The notes under the pieces are model-generated. The model had not been told where the DNA came from and did no database searches. It worked only from the letters and a program-made list of their open reading frames with translations. The position numbers and the translations under genes were made by a program. This document shows positions 52,894 to 61,523 of a DNA stretch of 64,000 nucleotides, piece after piece (position 1 is the first letter of the stretch; every line of letters begins with the position of its first letter). Source of the DNA: an uncultured Formosa sp. GTDB lineage: Bacteria; Bacteroidota; Bacteroidia; Flavobacteriales; Flavobacteriaceae. Location: positions 62,001 through 126,000 of the forward strand of contig NZ_CANMTH010000001.1 in assembly GCF_947500765.1 (NCBI RefSeq), in the 5' to 3' direction.

Positions 52894-53620
52894 AATCTAC
52901 TTTTGTATTGTAACAAAGCTACATTTTAAATACTAAATCAATGTTTCTTTATTAAGAAGTTTAACTATTCATTTAAAATTAAAAAAAAATTGTCTTTAAA
53001 AACAGTTATAAACATATATATATATATAATCAGTTTTCTTTTAAAATTTAAAAAAATAAATAGTGGTTATTATAGTCTGTTAATATGTAGCATAACTTTT
53101 TTGACTTTTATTTTGATTCTATCTTGTTTACATATTGTTGATACAAAGTGAACATGTTATTACATATTTAAACTCTTAATATTGAACTCTTTTATTTGTG
53201 TTATCAACAATTGTTTATAACTGTAATTTACATAAAATGTTTGATATTTTATTTTTATTTTGATGTTTATATGAGTCGATTTTGGTCTAAGAACTTTTCT
53301 AAAGAAAATGACTAAAATTTTAGGAGTGTATGATATAATCTTTGGTTGAAAAAAAAAATGAGATTTAAAAATAAAAGTTTAAAAAAGTAATGAACAGATA
53401 TTAACAATTAATTAATACTTAAACACTTTTTATGAACAATTGTTACCTAAAGGTTTAAAAATGGTATACTTAACGTGATTTTAATAAAAAAATAAGTATT
53501 GTAAGGTATGTAATTATTAGGCATTTAGGTAGGTTATTAACCATCATTTCGTACATTTACTACCTTTAAAATTCGAACCTTATTTACATTATAATTTAAC
53601 AAAAAATAGCCACACACATT
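52894..53620. other. 727-base A/T-rich gap between rnr and rpiB
   Basis: No gene seen in either strand. It contains an alternating AT tract (ATATATATATAT near 53015), many A/T runs, and two opposed copies of TATCAACAAT (about 53136 and 53202), one as TTATCAACA, a weak DnaA-box-like word. A TACCTTTA box at 53561-53568 is a probable -7 element for rpiB. Most of the gap has no assigned role. Confidence 0.5.
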
Positions 53621-54055
53621 ATGAAAATTTCAATTGGAAATGATCACGCAGGAACACAATATAAATTTGCAATCCTAAAACATTTAGAAGCAAAGGGATA
53701 CGTTGTTAATAACTATGGAACAGATGCTGCAGACAGTGTAGATTATCCAGATTTTGTACATCCAGTTGCTAAAGACGTTACTAATAAGACGGTTAATTTT
53801 GGAATTATTATTTGCGGAAGTGGAAACGGCGCAAATATGACAGCTAATAAACACCAAGCTGTTCGGTCTGCTTTATGTTGGACAAAAGAAATAGCCATTT
53901 TAGCAAGAGAACATAACGATGCTAATATTTTAAGTATTCCAGCGCGTTATACTGCTGTAGAACAAGCTATAGAAATGGTAGATGCATTTTTAGAAACTGC
54001 TTTTCAAGGTGGTAGACACCAAAATCGAGTAAATAAAATTCCAATACATTGTTAA
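53621..54055 (+). CDS. rpiB: Ribose-5-phosphate isomerase B
   Basis: RpiB interconverts ribose-5-phosphate and ribulose-5-phosphate in the pentose-phosphate pathway. The 144-residue protein begins MKISIGNDHAGTQYKFAILK, has YPDFVHPVAKDV and the active-site GIIICGSGNGANMTANK with the catalytic Cys, and ends HQNRVNKI. The length and motifs are normal. It heads the rpiB-CDF-GNAT unit, with one base between it and the next gene. Confidence 0.96.
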   Translation: MKISIGNDHAGTQYKFAILKHLEAKGYVVNNYGTDAADSVDYPDFVHPVAKDVTNKTVNFGIIICGSGNGANMTANKHQAVRSALCWTKEIAILAREHNDANILSIPARYTAVEQAIEMVDAFLETAFQGGRHQNRVNKIPIHC

Positions 54056-54056
54056 A

Positions 54057-54968
54057 ATGTCTAATTCGCACGACCATAAACATGAGCATCAGACTTTAAA
54101 AGGTAGAAACTTACTATTTTCTATTTTATTAAATGTCCTTATTACCTTAAGTCAGGCAATAGGTGGAATTGTTTCGGGTAGTTTATCTTTATTGAGTGAT
54201 GCTCTGCATAATTTTACAGATGTTATTTCATTAATTGTTAGTTATATAGCTAGTAAACTATCTAAACAAAAAGCATCTATACATAGAACCTTTGGATTTA
54301 AACGTGCAGAAATTTTAGCTGCTTTTATAAATGCGTGTACTTTAATAATTATTGCCATTTTATTAATTATTGAAGCTTTTAAGCGTTTTTTAGATCCACA
54401 ACCTATAGAATCTGACCTTGTTATATGGTTATCGCTTTTAGGTATTTTGGCAAATGGTTTTAGCGTGTTGTTATTAAGACAAGATTCAAAATCTAATTTA
54501 AACATGCGAAGTGCTTATTTACATCTATTTACAGATATGATGGCAAGCGTTGCTGTTTTAATTGGAGGTTTACTCATGAAATATTTTCAGATGTATTGGA
54601 TAGATAGTGTCCTTACTTTTTTAATTGGAGTATATTTAATTTGGGTAGGTTACGACTTGTTAATAACTGCAACAAAAATGTTAATGCTGTTTACACCGTC
54701 TCATATTAATGTAAAAGATGTGGTACGTTCTATAAACAAATGTCCTAAGGTTAATAAATTACACCACGTGCATATCTGGAATTTAAATGATGATGAATTA
54801 CATTTAGAAGCCCATTTAGATTTTAAAGAAAATATTTCACTAACCCAATTTAACGATATTTTATTTCAGATTGAAAACATTTTACATGATAAATTCAATA
54901 TAAACCATGTAAACATTCAGCCTGAATTCAATAAAAAAGATCCTAAAGAAATTATAGTCCAAGATTAA
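54057..54968 (+). CDS. Cation diffusion facilitator (CzcD-type Zn/Co efflux)
   Basis: A 303-residue CDF transporter exchanging Zn2+/Co2+/Cd2+ for protons at the inner membrane. A His-rich start (SNSHDHKHEHQ) precedes six helices; the metal site is shown by LLSDALHNFTDVISLI (HxxxD) and YLHLFTDMMASVAVLI. The cytosolic C-terminal domain contains LHHVHIWNLNDDELHLEAHL. It is co-transcribed with rpiB and a GNAT gene; this arrangement does not reveal the regulator. Confidence 0.93.
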   Translation: MSNSHDHKHEHQTLKGRNLLFSILLNVLITLSQAIGGIVSGSLSLLSDALHNFTDVISLIVSYIASKLSKQKASIHRTFGFKRAEILAAFINACTLIIIAILLIIEAFKRFLDPQPIESDLVIWLSLLGILANGFSVLLLRQDSKSNLNMRSAYLHLFTDMMASVAVLIGGLLMKYFQMYWIDSVLTFLIGVYLIWVGYDLLITATKMLMLFTPSHINVKDVVRSINKCPKVNKLHHVHIWNLNDDELHLEAHLDFKENISLTQFNDILFQIENILHDKFNINHVNIQPEFNKKDPKEIIVQD

Positions 54969-55415
54969 ATGATAAGTTGTACAATAAAATATTTTAACGA
55001 ACTTAATATTCACGAATTATACGCCTTATTACAGTTGCGAAGTGAAGTTTTTGTGGTAGAACAAGACTGTGTATACCAAGATATAGACGGAAAAGATAAT
55101 AAAGCACTACATGTTTTAGGCTTTAAACAGAACGAGTTAGTAGCCTATACCAGAATTTTTAGATCTGGAGATTATTTTGAACAGGCTAGTATTGGACGCG
55201 TAATTGTAAAAGAAACGGAACGTAAACATAAATATGGTTATGATATTATGAATGCTTCAATACATGCTATAAATGATGAGTTTAATGAGCATATTATAAA
55301 AATATCAGCTCAAAAACATCTAGAATCCTTTTATAATAGTTTTGGTTTTGAAACTGTTTCCGAGCCGTATTTAGAAGATGGTATTCCGCATATAGGTATG
55401 CTTTTAAAACCTTAA
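54969..55415 (+). CDS. GNAT N-acetyltransferase, ElaA-like
   Basis: A 148-residue GNAT-family acetyltransferase. LHELYALLQLRSEVFVVEQDC-like opening (ELYALLQLRSEVFVVEQDCV), DIDGKDNKALHVLGF, and the acetyl-CoA site ASIGRVIVKETERKHKYGYD match ElaA-type proteins; the C-terminus has FYNSFGFETVSEPYLEDGIP. The substrate is unknown. It directly follows the CDF gene (adjacent, no gap) and converges on the S41 protease gene with only two bases between the stop codons. Confidence 0.88.
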   Translation: MISCTIKYFNELNIHELYALLQLRSEVFVVEQDCVYQDIDGKDNKALHVLGFKQNELVAYTRIFRSGDYFEQASIGRVIVKETERKHKYGYDIMNASIHAINDEFNEHIIKISAQKHLESFYNSFGFETVSEPYLEDGIPHIGMLLKP

Positions 55416-55417
55416 AC

Positions 55418-57058
55418 TTATTTTGTTAAAAACTTACTATAAGTAGTCGCGTTACTCAAAATTTGAGTAGCGCGTTTTATTTCAGGATTGTGAGTTTTAT
55501 AGTAATCGTAAACACCTTCTCTGTAAGCATAACGTTTAACAATTTCGTCTGTTAATAAACTTGATAATTGTGCCTTGTTTTCGTCTATACCCTTTATTTT
55601 TGAGGTGTTTAGATTGTTAATAAGTATATTGTAATCCTTTCGAATACTATTATCTAATCCTTCTTTTTTTGAACTTTCAAATGCCTTTGTTAATGCTTTC
55701 TCAGTTTCAGTTTCAAAATTAAAATTGTTAGTTTTTAAATATTTTTTAAAATCTGAAAAATCTGAATCTGTAAGTTTAAAAGCATCTATATCTTTAATAT
55801 TTTGATGTGCATAATAATATGTAGTCGCGTAATCGAAAATAAGATCTTCGTTTACAATTGCATTTGTAATGGCAGAATTTTTTGTAATCTCTAAAGATTC
55901 GTCTGGTAAGACTCCTCCGCCATCAAAAACCGGACGACCGTTTTTAGTTTTAAACTCATGATAATTTTCTTGAGCTATTCTAACTGCATCTCCTTTATCG
56001 TCACGATGCCAATAATCTAAAGCCTGTATACAACGTCCAGATGGTGTATAATATCTAGAAATTGTAAGCTTTAACTGTGTACCGTAAGTAAGTTGTTTTG
56101 GACGTTGTACTAATCCTTTACCAAAACTACGAGATCCAATAACTACAGCACGGTCTAGATCTTGTAAGGTTCCTGCAACAATTTCGCTTGCAGAAGCACT
56201 ACGACCATTAATTAAGACTACTAGAGGAATCTCTACATCTAAAGCATCTTTTTGCGTGTAATAGGTTTTATTGAATTTTTTAACTTTAGATTTTGTGGTT
56301 ACTACTAATTGTGCTTTCGGAACAAAAATATTTACCGTATTTACAGCTTCGTGTAACAAACCACCAGGATTGTCGCGTAAATCTAATATGATATTTTTTG
56401 CACCTTGAGCTTTTAAATCTTTTACAGCATAAGCAGTTTGCGAAGAAGCTTTATTATTAAACTGACTTAAAACAATATATCCTGTATTTTCATTAATCAT
56501 AGAAAAATAAGGTACCGCATTTATTTCTACTTCTGCCCTATTTATACTGGCTTTATGTGTTTTTCCTTGGCGTTTATAAGTTACTTCTATAGTTGTTCCA
56601 GACGATCCTTTTAATAAATCTCCTTTATCTTCTTTAAAAGTTTCTAAATCTATATTACCTATTTTTATAATTTCGTCTCCCGCTTTTAAACCAGCTTTAT
56701 CTGCAGGATAATCTTTATAAGGCTCAACGATAACTAACTTATCTTTTAAGGTCTTTACACGTGCTCCAATTCCAGTATAATCTCCCGTGTTATTAATTCT
56801 AGCAGCTTCTACATCTTGTTCGTTCATAAATGTAGTGTACGGATCTAAATCTTTTAACATGCTTTTTATAGCGGTGTCCATTAAATCTGCCGGATTCGTC
56901 TCATCTACATAATTCATGTTTAGTTCTTTGTAAAGCGTAGTAAATATTTCTATTTGCTTGGCAATTTCAAAGAAATCGTTTTGAAATGCTGTTGTTGAAA
57001 CAAATATAGCAACCGCAAAAACAGGAATTAGAATCTTTTTTTTAAGTAATGTTTTCAT
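55418..57058 (-). CDS. S41-family C-terminal-processing peptidase
   Basis: A 546-residue exported serine protease of the CtpA/Prc type. An N-terminal signal anchor (ILIPVFAVAIFVSTTAF) is followed by a PDZ domain (DYTGIGARVKTLKDKLVIVE, PADKAGLKAGDEIIKI) and the catalytic domain with NGRSASASEIVAGTLQDLDR holding the Ser, and SFGKGLVQ with the Lys. It would trim periplasmic proteins. It follows rnpA by 41 bases and is the last gene of pncB-pncA-rnpA-S41. A plus-strand terminator for the opposing operon lies inside its 3' end. Confidence 0.93.
   Translation of the reverse strand: MKTLLKKKILIPVFAVAIFVSTTAFQNDFFEIAKQIEIFTTLYKELNMNYVDETNPADLMDTAIKSMLKDLDPYTTFMNEQDVEAARINNTGDYTGIGARVKTLKDKLVIVEPYKDYPADKAGLKAGDEIIKIGNIDLETFKEDKGDLLKGSSGTTIEVTYKRQGKTHKASINRAEVEINAVPYFSMINENTGYIVLSQFNNKASSQTAYAVKDLKAQGAKNIILDLRDNPGGLLHEAVNTVNIFVPKAQLVVTTKSKVKKFNKTYYTQKDALDVEIPLVVLINGRSASASEIVAGTLQDLDRAVVIGSRSFGKGLVQRPKQLTYGTQLKLTISRYYTPSGRCIQALDYWHRDDKGDAVRIAQENYHEFKTKNGRPVFDGGGVLPDESLEITKNSAITNAIVNEDLIFDYATTYYYAHQNIKDIDAFKLTDSDFSDFKKYLKTNNFNFETETEKALTKAFESSKKEGLDNSIRKDYNILINNLNTSKIKGIDENKAQLSSLLTDEIVKRYAYREGVYDYYKTHNPEIKRATQILSNATTYSKFLTK
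55448..55482 (+). terminator. Terminator of rpiB-CDF-GNAT located inside the S41 gene
   Basis: CGCGTTACTCAAA pairs with TTTGAGTAGCGCG (one G-U), then TTTTATTT on the plus strand, 33 bases after the GNAT stop. It overlaps the final codons of the convergent S41 gene. Confidence 0.7.
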
Positions 57059-57099
57059 GTATAAAACGGTTTTTAATGTATTATATAAATTGAATATGT

Positions 57100-57480
57100 T
57101 TATAAGTTTTGAGCTTCAGCTTTCTTAAATTTTTCGAACAATGTATTTACTTTTTTTTCTACAAATTCGTAGGTTGGCAGTTCTTTACCAAAATATAAAA
57201 TCATAAATGCATATTGCGATGTGATAGTACTAAAATGATTATTTTTATTTAATCTGTAAGCTTCTCTTAATAGGCGTTTTACACGATTTCTATCGACTGC
57301 TAATTTAAAATTTCGCTTACTTACAGATACACCAGTTTGTAGCATTACTTTATCTTCGAAAGTAGTTTTTAAATAGACTAAGCGCAATGGATATGCAGAT
57401 ACTGATTTCCCTTCTGTAAAGAGTTTTTCAATAATTATTTTACTTTTTAGTTTTTCGGTTTTACCGTAAGTATTTTTCAT
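57100..57480 (-). CDS. rnpA: Ribonuclease P protein component
   Basis: RnpA is the protein cofactor of RNase P, which trims tRNA 5' ends. The 126-residue basic protein contains TYGKTEKLKSKIIIEKLF, KTTFEDKVMLQTGVSVSKRN and the signature FKLAVDRNRVKRLLREAYRL. The length is standard. Unusually for bacteria it is not next to rpmH; it follows pncA by three bases and precedes the S41 gene. Confidence 0.95.
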   Translation of the reverse strand: MKNTYGKTEKLKSKIIIEKLFTEGKSVSAYPLRLVYLKTTFEDKVMLQTGVSVSKRNFKLAVDRNRVKRLLREAYRLNKNNHFSTITSQYAFMILYFGKELPTYEFVEKKVNTLFEKFKKAEAQNL

Positions 57481-57483
57481 AAA

Positions 57484-58089
57484 TTAAATATCGGCACTTG
57501 TTAAAATAGTAACACCGTGTTGCTTTAAATCTAAAATAGCATTGTTATAAACATCTTTAGATATATAACGTGTAGTATCTGTAATATAATATGTTTTAAA
57601 GCCTAAATTTTGTGCATCTTTTGCTGTAAAGTACACACAATAGTCTGCTGCTAATCCGCACACATATACTTCGGTTACTTTCATGCTTTTTAAATAGGCT
57701 TCTAAACCAGTATGTTGCGTTTTATTATTATCGAAAAAGGCACTGTAACTATCAACATTTTTATTCATACCTTTTCTAAAAATTGCTGCAACAGCATCTG
57801 TATTTAAGTCTGAAGAAAATGCTGCTCCATGTGTACCTTGTACACAATGATTTGGCCATAATACTTGATCTTGACCGTTTAATTGAATAACATCAAATAC
57901 ATTTTTTGCGTTGTGGTTACCTGCAAAACTAGCATGATTTTCTGGATGCCAATCTTGAGAGGCTACTACAATATCAAACTTAGATTGTATCTGATTTACC
58001 AACGAAATAATATCGTCTCCATGTTCTACAGCAAGTGTTCCTCCAGGTAAAAAATCGTTTTGAATATCGACAAGAATAAGTGCTTTCAT
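57484..58089 (-). CDS. pncA: Nicotinamidase
   Basis: PncA hydrolyses nicotinamide to nicotinate. The 201-residue isochorismatase-fold protein has ALILVDIQNDFLPGGTLAV with the catalytic Asp, the metal-site Asp/His in VVASQDWHPENHASF, and the catalytic Cys in YVCGLAADYCVYFTA; the Lys is in IFRKGMNKNVDSYSAF. It overlaps pncB by one base, so nicotinate is handed to the next enzyme of NAD salvage. Confidence 0.96.
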   Translation of the reverse strand: MKALILVDIQNDFLPGGTLAVEHGDDIISLVNQIQSKFDIVVASQDWHPENHASFAGNHNAKNVFDVIQLNGQDQVLWPNHCVQGTHGAAFSSDLNTDAVAAIFRKGMNKNVDSYSAFFDNNKTQHTGLEAYLKSMKVTEVYVCGLAADYCVYFTAKDAQNLGFKTYYITDTTRYISKDVYNNAILDLKQHGVTILTSADI

Positions 58090-59495
58090 TACGATTGTAG
58101 TTTTTCTTTTTTTAACTGATCTCTTAAGGCTTCTAATTCTGGACTTAATCCTACCTTATAAACATGCGGATTGTCAAAACGTTTGTGTTCTATTGGTAGT
58201 TTTGAAAGATTTTCTTTAGCAATTTCTACTAATTCTGAAGTCGATTTTTTAATATTAATACGTTTACCATCTATCATAACATCGTGTAAAAGTGGTCTTA
58301 CTGTATCGTATTCAATAGACATACGTTTATGTGTTTCAAACGGATGTGCCATAGTTTTTGGAGCTTCTATATGGTGTAATGTAATGGCATCTGCTATATA
58401 AAGTCCGTTTTCATTCATATAACGATACACTTGTTTTTTTCCTGGAAAATTCATTTTCTTTAAATTTTCAGAAATCTTAATTCGTGGTGTATTATTAAAG
58501 CTACATAATTTGTAAACACCATCTAAAGCACCATTTTCTTTACCTACAACTAAATTAGTACCAACACCGTAAACGTCTATTTGCGCTTGTTGTTCGTTTA
58601 AACTTCTAATAACATGTTCGTCTAACTGATTTGATGCAGCAATTTTTACATAGTCTAAATTTGCTTCGTCTAATTGTTTTCTAACCGCTTTAGATAAGTA
58701 TGCTAAATCTCCACTATCTAAACGTATACCAAGTAATTTTTCTCCACGTGCTTCCATTTCTTTAGCTACAATTATAGCATTAGGAACACCGCTTTTTAAG
58801 GTATCATAAGTATCAACAAGAAGAACGCAGCTAACAGGTCTAGTTTCTGCAAAATCTCTGAAGGCAGTAAGCTCGTCGTCGTAGCTTTGAATATAGGCAT
58901 GTGCCATAGTTCCTGATACAGGTATATCGTATAATTTTCCTGCAAGCACATTAGATGTATAATCGAAACCACCAATAAAAGAAGCACGTGATGCTTGTAA
59001 CCCAGCATAACCTTGTGCACGTCTTAAGCCAAATTCTGCTAAACTTTTTTCATTTCCAGATACGTATCTAATTCGACTTGCTTTGGTTGCTATTAACGAT
59101 TGAAAATTAAGCGAGTTTAATATAAATGTTTCAACAATTTGACATTCAATTATAGAACCTGTAACGGTTAAAATTGGACTAAAAGGAAATATAATTTCAC
59201 CTTCTTGCATACTTTGAATATGCCCAGTGAATTTGAAATTTTTAAGATAATCTATATAATCTGAATCGAATCCTTGATCTTCTAAATATGATATATCTTC
59301 TTCAGAAAAGGCAACAGTTTCTAACCAATCCAAAACTTCTTCTAAACCACAAAACAGTACATAACCGCCTTCGAAAGGTATTTTCCTAAAAAAGTAATCG
59401 AAGGTAGAAGTTACTTCATGCTTCCCTTTTAAGAAGTAAGATTGCCCCATGGCAAGTTGATATAAATCGGTATATAGTGCTGAATTTAAATTCAT
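58089..59495 (-). CDS. pncB: Nicotinate phosphoribosyltransferase
   Basis: PncB joins nicotinate to PRPP to give nicotinate mononucleotide. The 468-residue protein has TDLYQLAMGQSYF, FGLRRAQGYAGLQASRASFI and the DTYDTLKSGVPNA segment with the phosphoribosyl site, plus VKIAASNQLDEHVI and YGVGTNLVVGKENGALDGVY. It is the first gene of pncB-pncA-rnpA-S41 and has a strong TTG-N21-TACATTTG promoter whose -7 box lies in the loop of a 14-bp inverted repeat. Confidence 0.96.
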   Translation of the reverse strand: MNLNSALYTDLYQLAMGQSYFLKGKHEVTSTFDYFFRKIPFEGGYVLFCGLEEVLDWLETVAFSEEDISYLEDQGFDSDYIDYLKNFKFTGHIQSMQEGEIIFPFSPILTVTGSIIECQIVETFILNSLNFQSLIATKASRIRYVSGNEKSLAEFGLRRAQGYAGLQASRASFIGGFDYTSNVLAGKLYDIPVSGTMAHAYIQSYDDELTAFRDFAETRPVSCVLLVDTYDTLKSGVPNAIIVAKEMEARGEKLLGIRLDSGDLAYLSKAVRKQLDEANLDYVKIAASNQLDEHVIRSLNEQQAQIDVYGVGTNLVVGKENGALDGVYKLCSFNNTPRIKISENLKKMNFPGKKQVYRYMNENGLYIADAITLHHIEAPKTMAHPFETHKRMSIEYDTVRPLLHDVMIDGKRINIKKSTSELVEIAKENLSKLPIEHKRFDNPHVYKVGLSPELEALRDQLKKEKLQS

Positions 59496-59516
59496 TTTAA
59501 AATATTTTTATATAAA

Positions 59517-59557
59517 AATAACGCATGTTTTTTACAAATGTATAAACATGCGTTATT
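59517..59557 (-). terminator. Inverted repeat at the M1-pncB junction (terminator and/or pncB operator)
   Basis: AATAACGCATGTTT and its exact complement (14 bp) enclose a 13-base loop and are followed on the minus strand by TTTTTATAT, fitting an M1-gene terminator. The loop holds TACATTTG, the pncB -7 box, so it may also control pncB. Confidence 0.6.
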
Positions 59558-59566
59558 AATTAACAA
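59535..59566 (-). promoter_or_regulatory. Promoter of pncB-pncA-rnpA-S41
   Basis: TTG (59564-59566), 21 bases, TACATTTG (59535-59542), minus strand. The start of RNA would be near 59528, giving about 33 bases of leader. Confidence 0.62.
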
Positions 59567-59587
59567 AAAGCCTATTTTTAATTAAGA

Positions 59588-61453
59588 CTAAAGTGTGTTG
59601 TTTACTTTGTTTATATCTGCCATTAACCCTTTTGGATCTATTTGAATGTTTTTAATATTTCCTTTAGCCGAATTGATGGTAAATGTGTAAGTTGGATATG
59701 CCCAAGCCCAATCTTTTAATAATGTTCTAGGAGTTGTTGCAGGTTTTTCGCCACGCATCATAGTTAATGGAATGTAGAATTGTTCTTTAATACCATTAGC
59801 GTAAGTAACTTCAATATCTAAAGGCATAGGCATTAACCCAATGCGTTGTAAAGTTACTTTAGTTGTATTTCCAGAATCGTTTACAGATTTAATTCCGTAA
59901 TCTATAGTGTTTGTTGTTTGTGTCCAATCTGTTAAGTACCAATCTAATTCTAAACCAGAAGTTTTTTCTGCAGAACGTATAATATCAATAGGTCTTGGAT
60001 GTTTAAAAGAAAAATCTGTAAAGTATTTTTTTAGTGTTTTATTTAAGTTGTCTTGTCCGATTACATAACCTAATTGAGATAAAAAGACTTCCCCTTTATT
60101 ATATGCTGCAATACTGTAAGCCATGTTACAATCGTAACGGTCTGAATGTGTCGATTGTGGTTGTTCTTTACCAGATTTTACTAAGTAAAAGTATCCACGG
60201 TATGCACTTTCTGATGGATTTACTTTATTCTCGTCCATAATAACATTCATGGCTTGATCGCTAATATAACTCGTAAACCCTTCGTCCATCCATTCGTGTT
60301 TAGATTCGTTTGAAGCTAACAAGAACTGAAACCATGTATGTGCCATTTCATGAGCTGTAACACCTACTAAACTACCAAATTTACGTTCTCCAGTAATAAG
60401 TGTACACATTGCATATTCCATTCCGCCATCACCACCTTGGATAATTGAGTATTGTTTGTATGGGTACATCCCTACTTCTTTACTATAATATTGCATTAAC
60501 TCTACCGCTTTAGGTTGGAGTTTTTTCCAGTTAGAAGTAAATTCTGGATTGTTTTTATAGAAGAAATGTAATAATGGTCCGTTAGGCACTTGCATAGTAT
60601 CGTGCACATATTCTGGATCTGCAGCCCATGTAAAATCGTGTACGTTTGGAGCTACAAAATGCCAGGATAATTTATCTGATTTAGATTTTTTTATGGTTTC
60701 AGTTTCGTAACCATGACCAATTTCATTAGGGTTTTGAAGATATCCTGTACCTCCTACTGTATAAGATTTATCAATGTTTATAGTAACGTCGAAATCTCCC
60801 CAAACTCCGTGAAATTCTCTTCCTATATAAGGATCTGCATGCCAACCTTCAAAATCATATTCAGCTAATTTTGGGTACCATTGTGTCATAGATAAAGCAA
60901 CACCTTCTTTATTATTTCTACCAGAACGACGAATTTGAAGTGGTAATTGCGCATCAAAATCCATATCGAATGTTACTTGTTCTCCTGGCTGAATAGGATT
61001 TTCTAATTTTACTTCTAAAATAGTTCCTACAGTTTCGTAAGCAATTGCTTTTCCATCTTGTTTAAGCGATTTTACTTTAATGTAACCAATTTCGTCTGGT
61101 GTTAAGGTAGAAATTCTACTTTTTCCATTTTCCATCATTCTACCATCAGGATCTTCAATATTTTGTAAACGGATATCCATTTCGCTTCCTGGTTGGAAAG
61201 CGTTTAAGAATAAGTGATAATACACGCTTGTTAGTACATCTGGAGAATTGTTAGTATATACTAATTTTTGAACACCTTTGTATTGATAGTTTTTAACATT
61301 CATATCAATATCCATAGTGTAATTTACATGTTGTTGCCAATATGTAGGATCTATGCTTGAAGCTGAACCACCGTTCGTTGTTGTAGTTTCTACAGACTTA
61401 CAAGACGTAAGCACTAACAGGAGTCCAAAGATTGAGTAAAAAATATGTTTCAT
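59588..61453 (-). CDS. M1-family metallopeptidase, lipoprotein
   Basis: A 621-residue aminopeptidase-N-like protein (gluzincin). Lipobox VLTSCKS gives lipid attachment at Cys18. The N-terminal beta-domain is followed by the catalytic domain with GGDGGMEYAMCTLITGE (the GxMEN-like segment, here GGMEY) and VGVTAHEMAHTWFQFLLASN, HEWMDEGFTSY with the two His and the Glu. It probably trims peptides from the cell surface or periplasm. It follows the S8 gene by 70 bases, separated by that gene's terminator. Confidence 0.9.
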   Translation of the reverse strand: MKHIFYSIFGLLLVLTSCKSVETTTTNGGSASSIDPTYWQQHVNYTMDIDMNVKNYQYKGVQKLVYTNNSPDVLTSVYYHLFLNAFQPGSEMDIRLQNIEDPDGRMMENGKSRISTLTPDEIGYIKVKSLKQDGKAIAYETVGTILEVKLENPIQPGEQVTFDMDFDAQLPLQIRRSGRNNKEGVALSMTQWYPKLAEYDFEGWHADPYIGREFHGVWGDFDVTINIDKSYTVGGTGYLQNPNEIGHGYETETIKKSKSDKLSWHFVAPNVHDFTWAADPEYVHDTMQVPNGPLLHFFYKNNPEFTSNWKKLQPKAVELMQYYSKEVGMYPYKQYSIIQGGDGGMEYAMCTLITGERKFGSLVGVTAHEMAHTWFQFLLASNESKHEWMDEGFTSYISDQAMNVIMDENKVNPSESAYRGYFYLVKSGKEQPQSTHSDRYDCNMAYSIAAYNKGEVFLSQLGYVIGQDNLNKTLKKYFTDFSFKHPRPIDIIRSAEKTSGLELDWYLTDWTQTTNTIDYGIKSVNDSGNTTKVTLQRIGLMPMPLDIEVTYANGIKEQFYIPLTMMRGEKPATTPRTLLKDWAWAYPTYTFTINSAKGNIKNIQIDPKGLMADINKVNNTL

Positions 61454-61472
61454 ATAAGAAGAGGTATTAAAT

Positions 61473-61509
61473 AAAAAGCCTCATCAAGTTTTGATTGATG
61501 AGGCTTTTT
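61473..61509 (-). terminator. Terminator of the S8 peptidase gene
   Basis: AAAAAGCCTCATCAA with TTGATGAGGCTTTTT (15-bp perfect stem, seven-base loop) and a T-run on the minus strand, just after the S8 stop. Confidence 0.93.
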
Positions 61510-61523
61510 ATATTAAGATTTAT

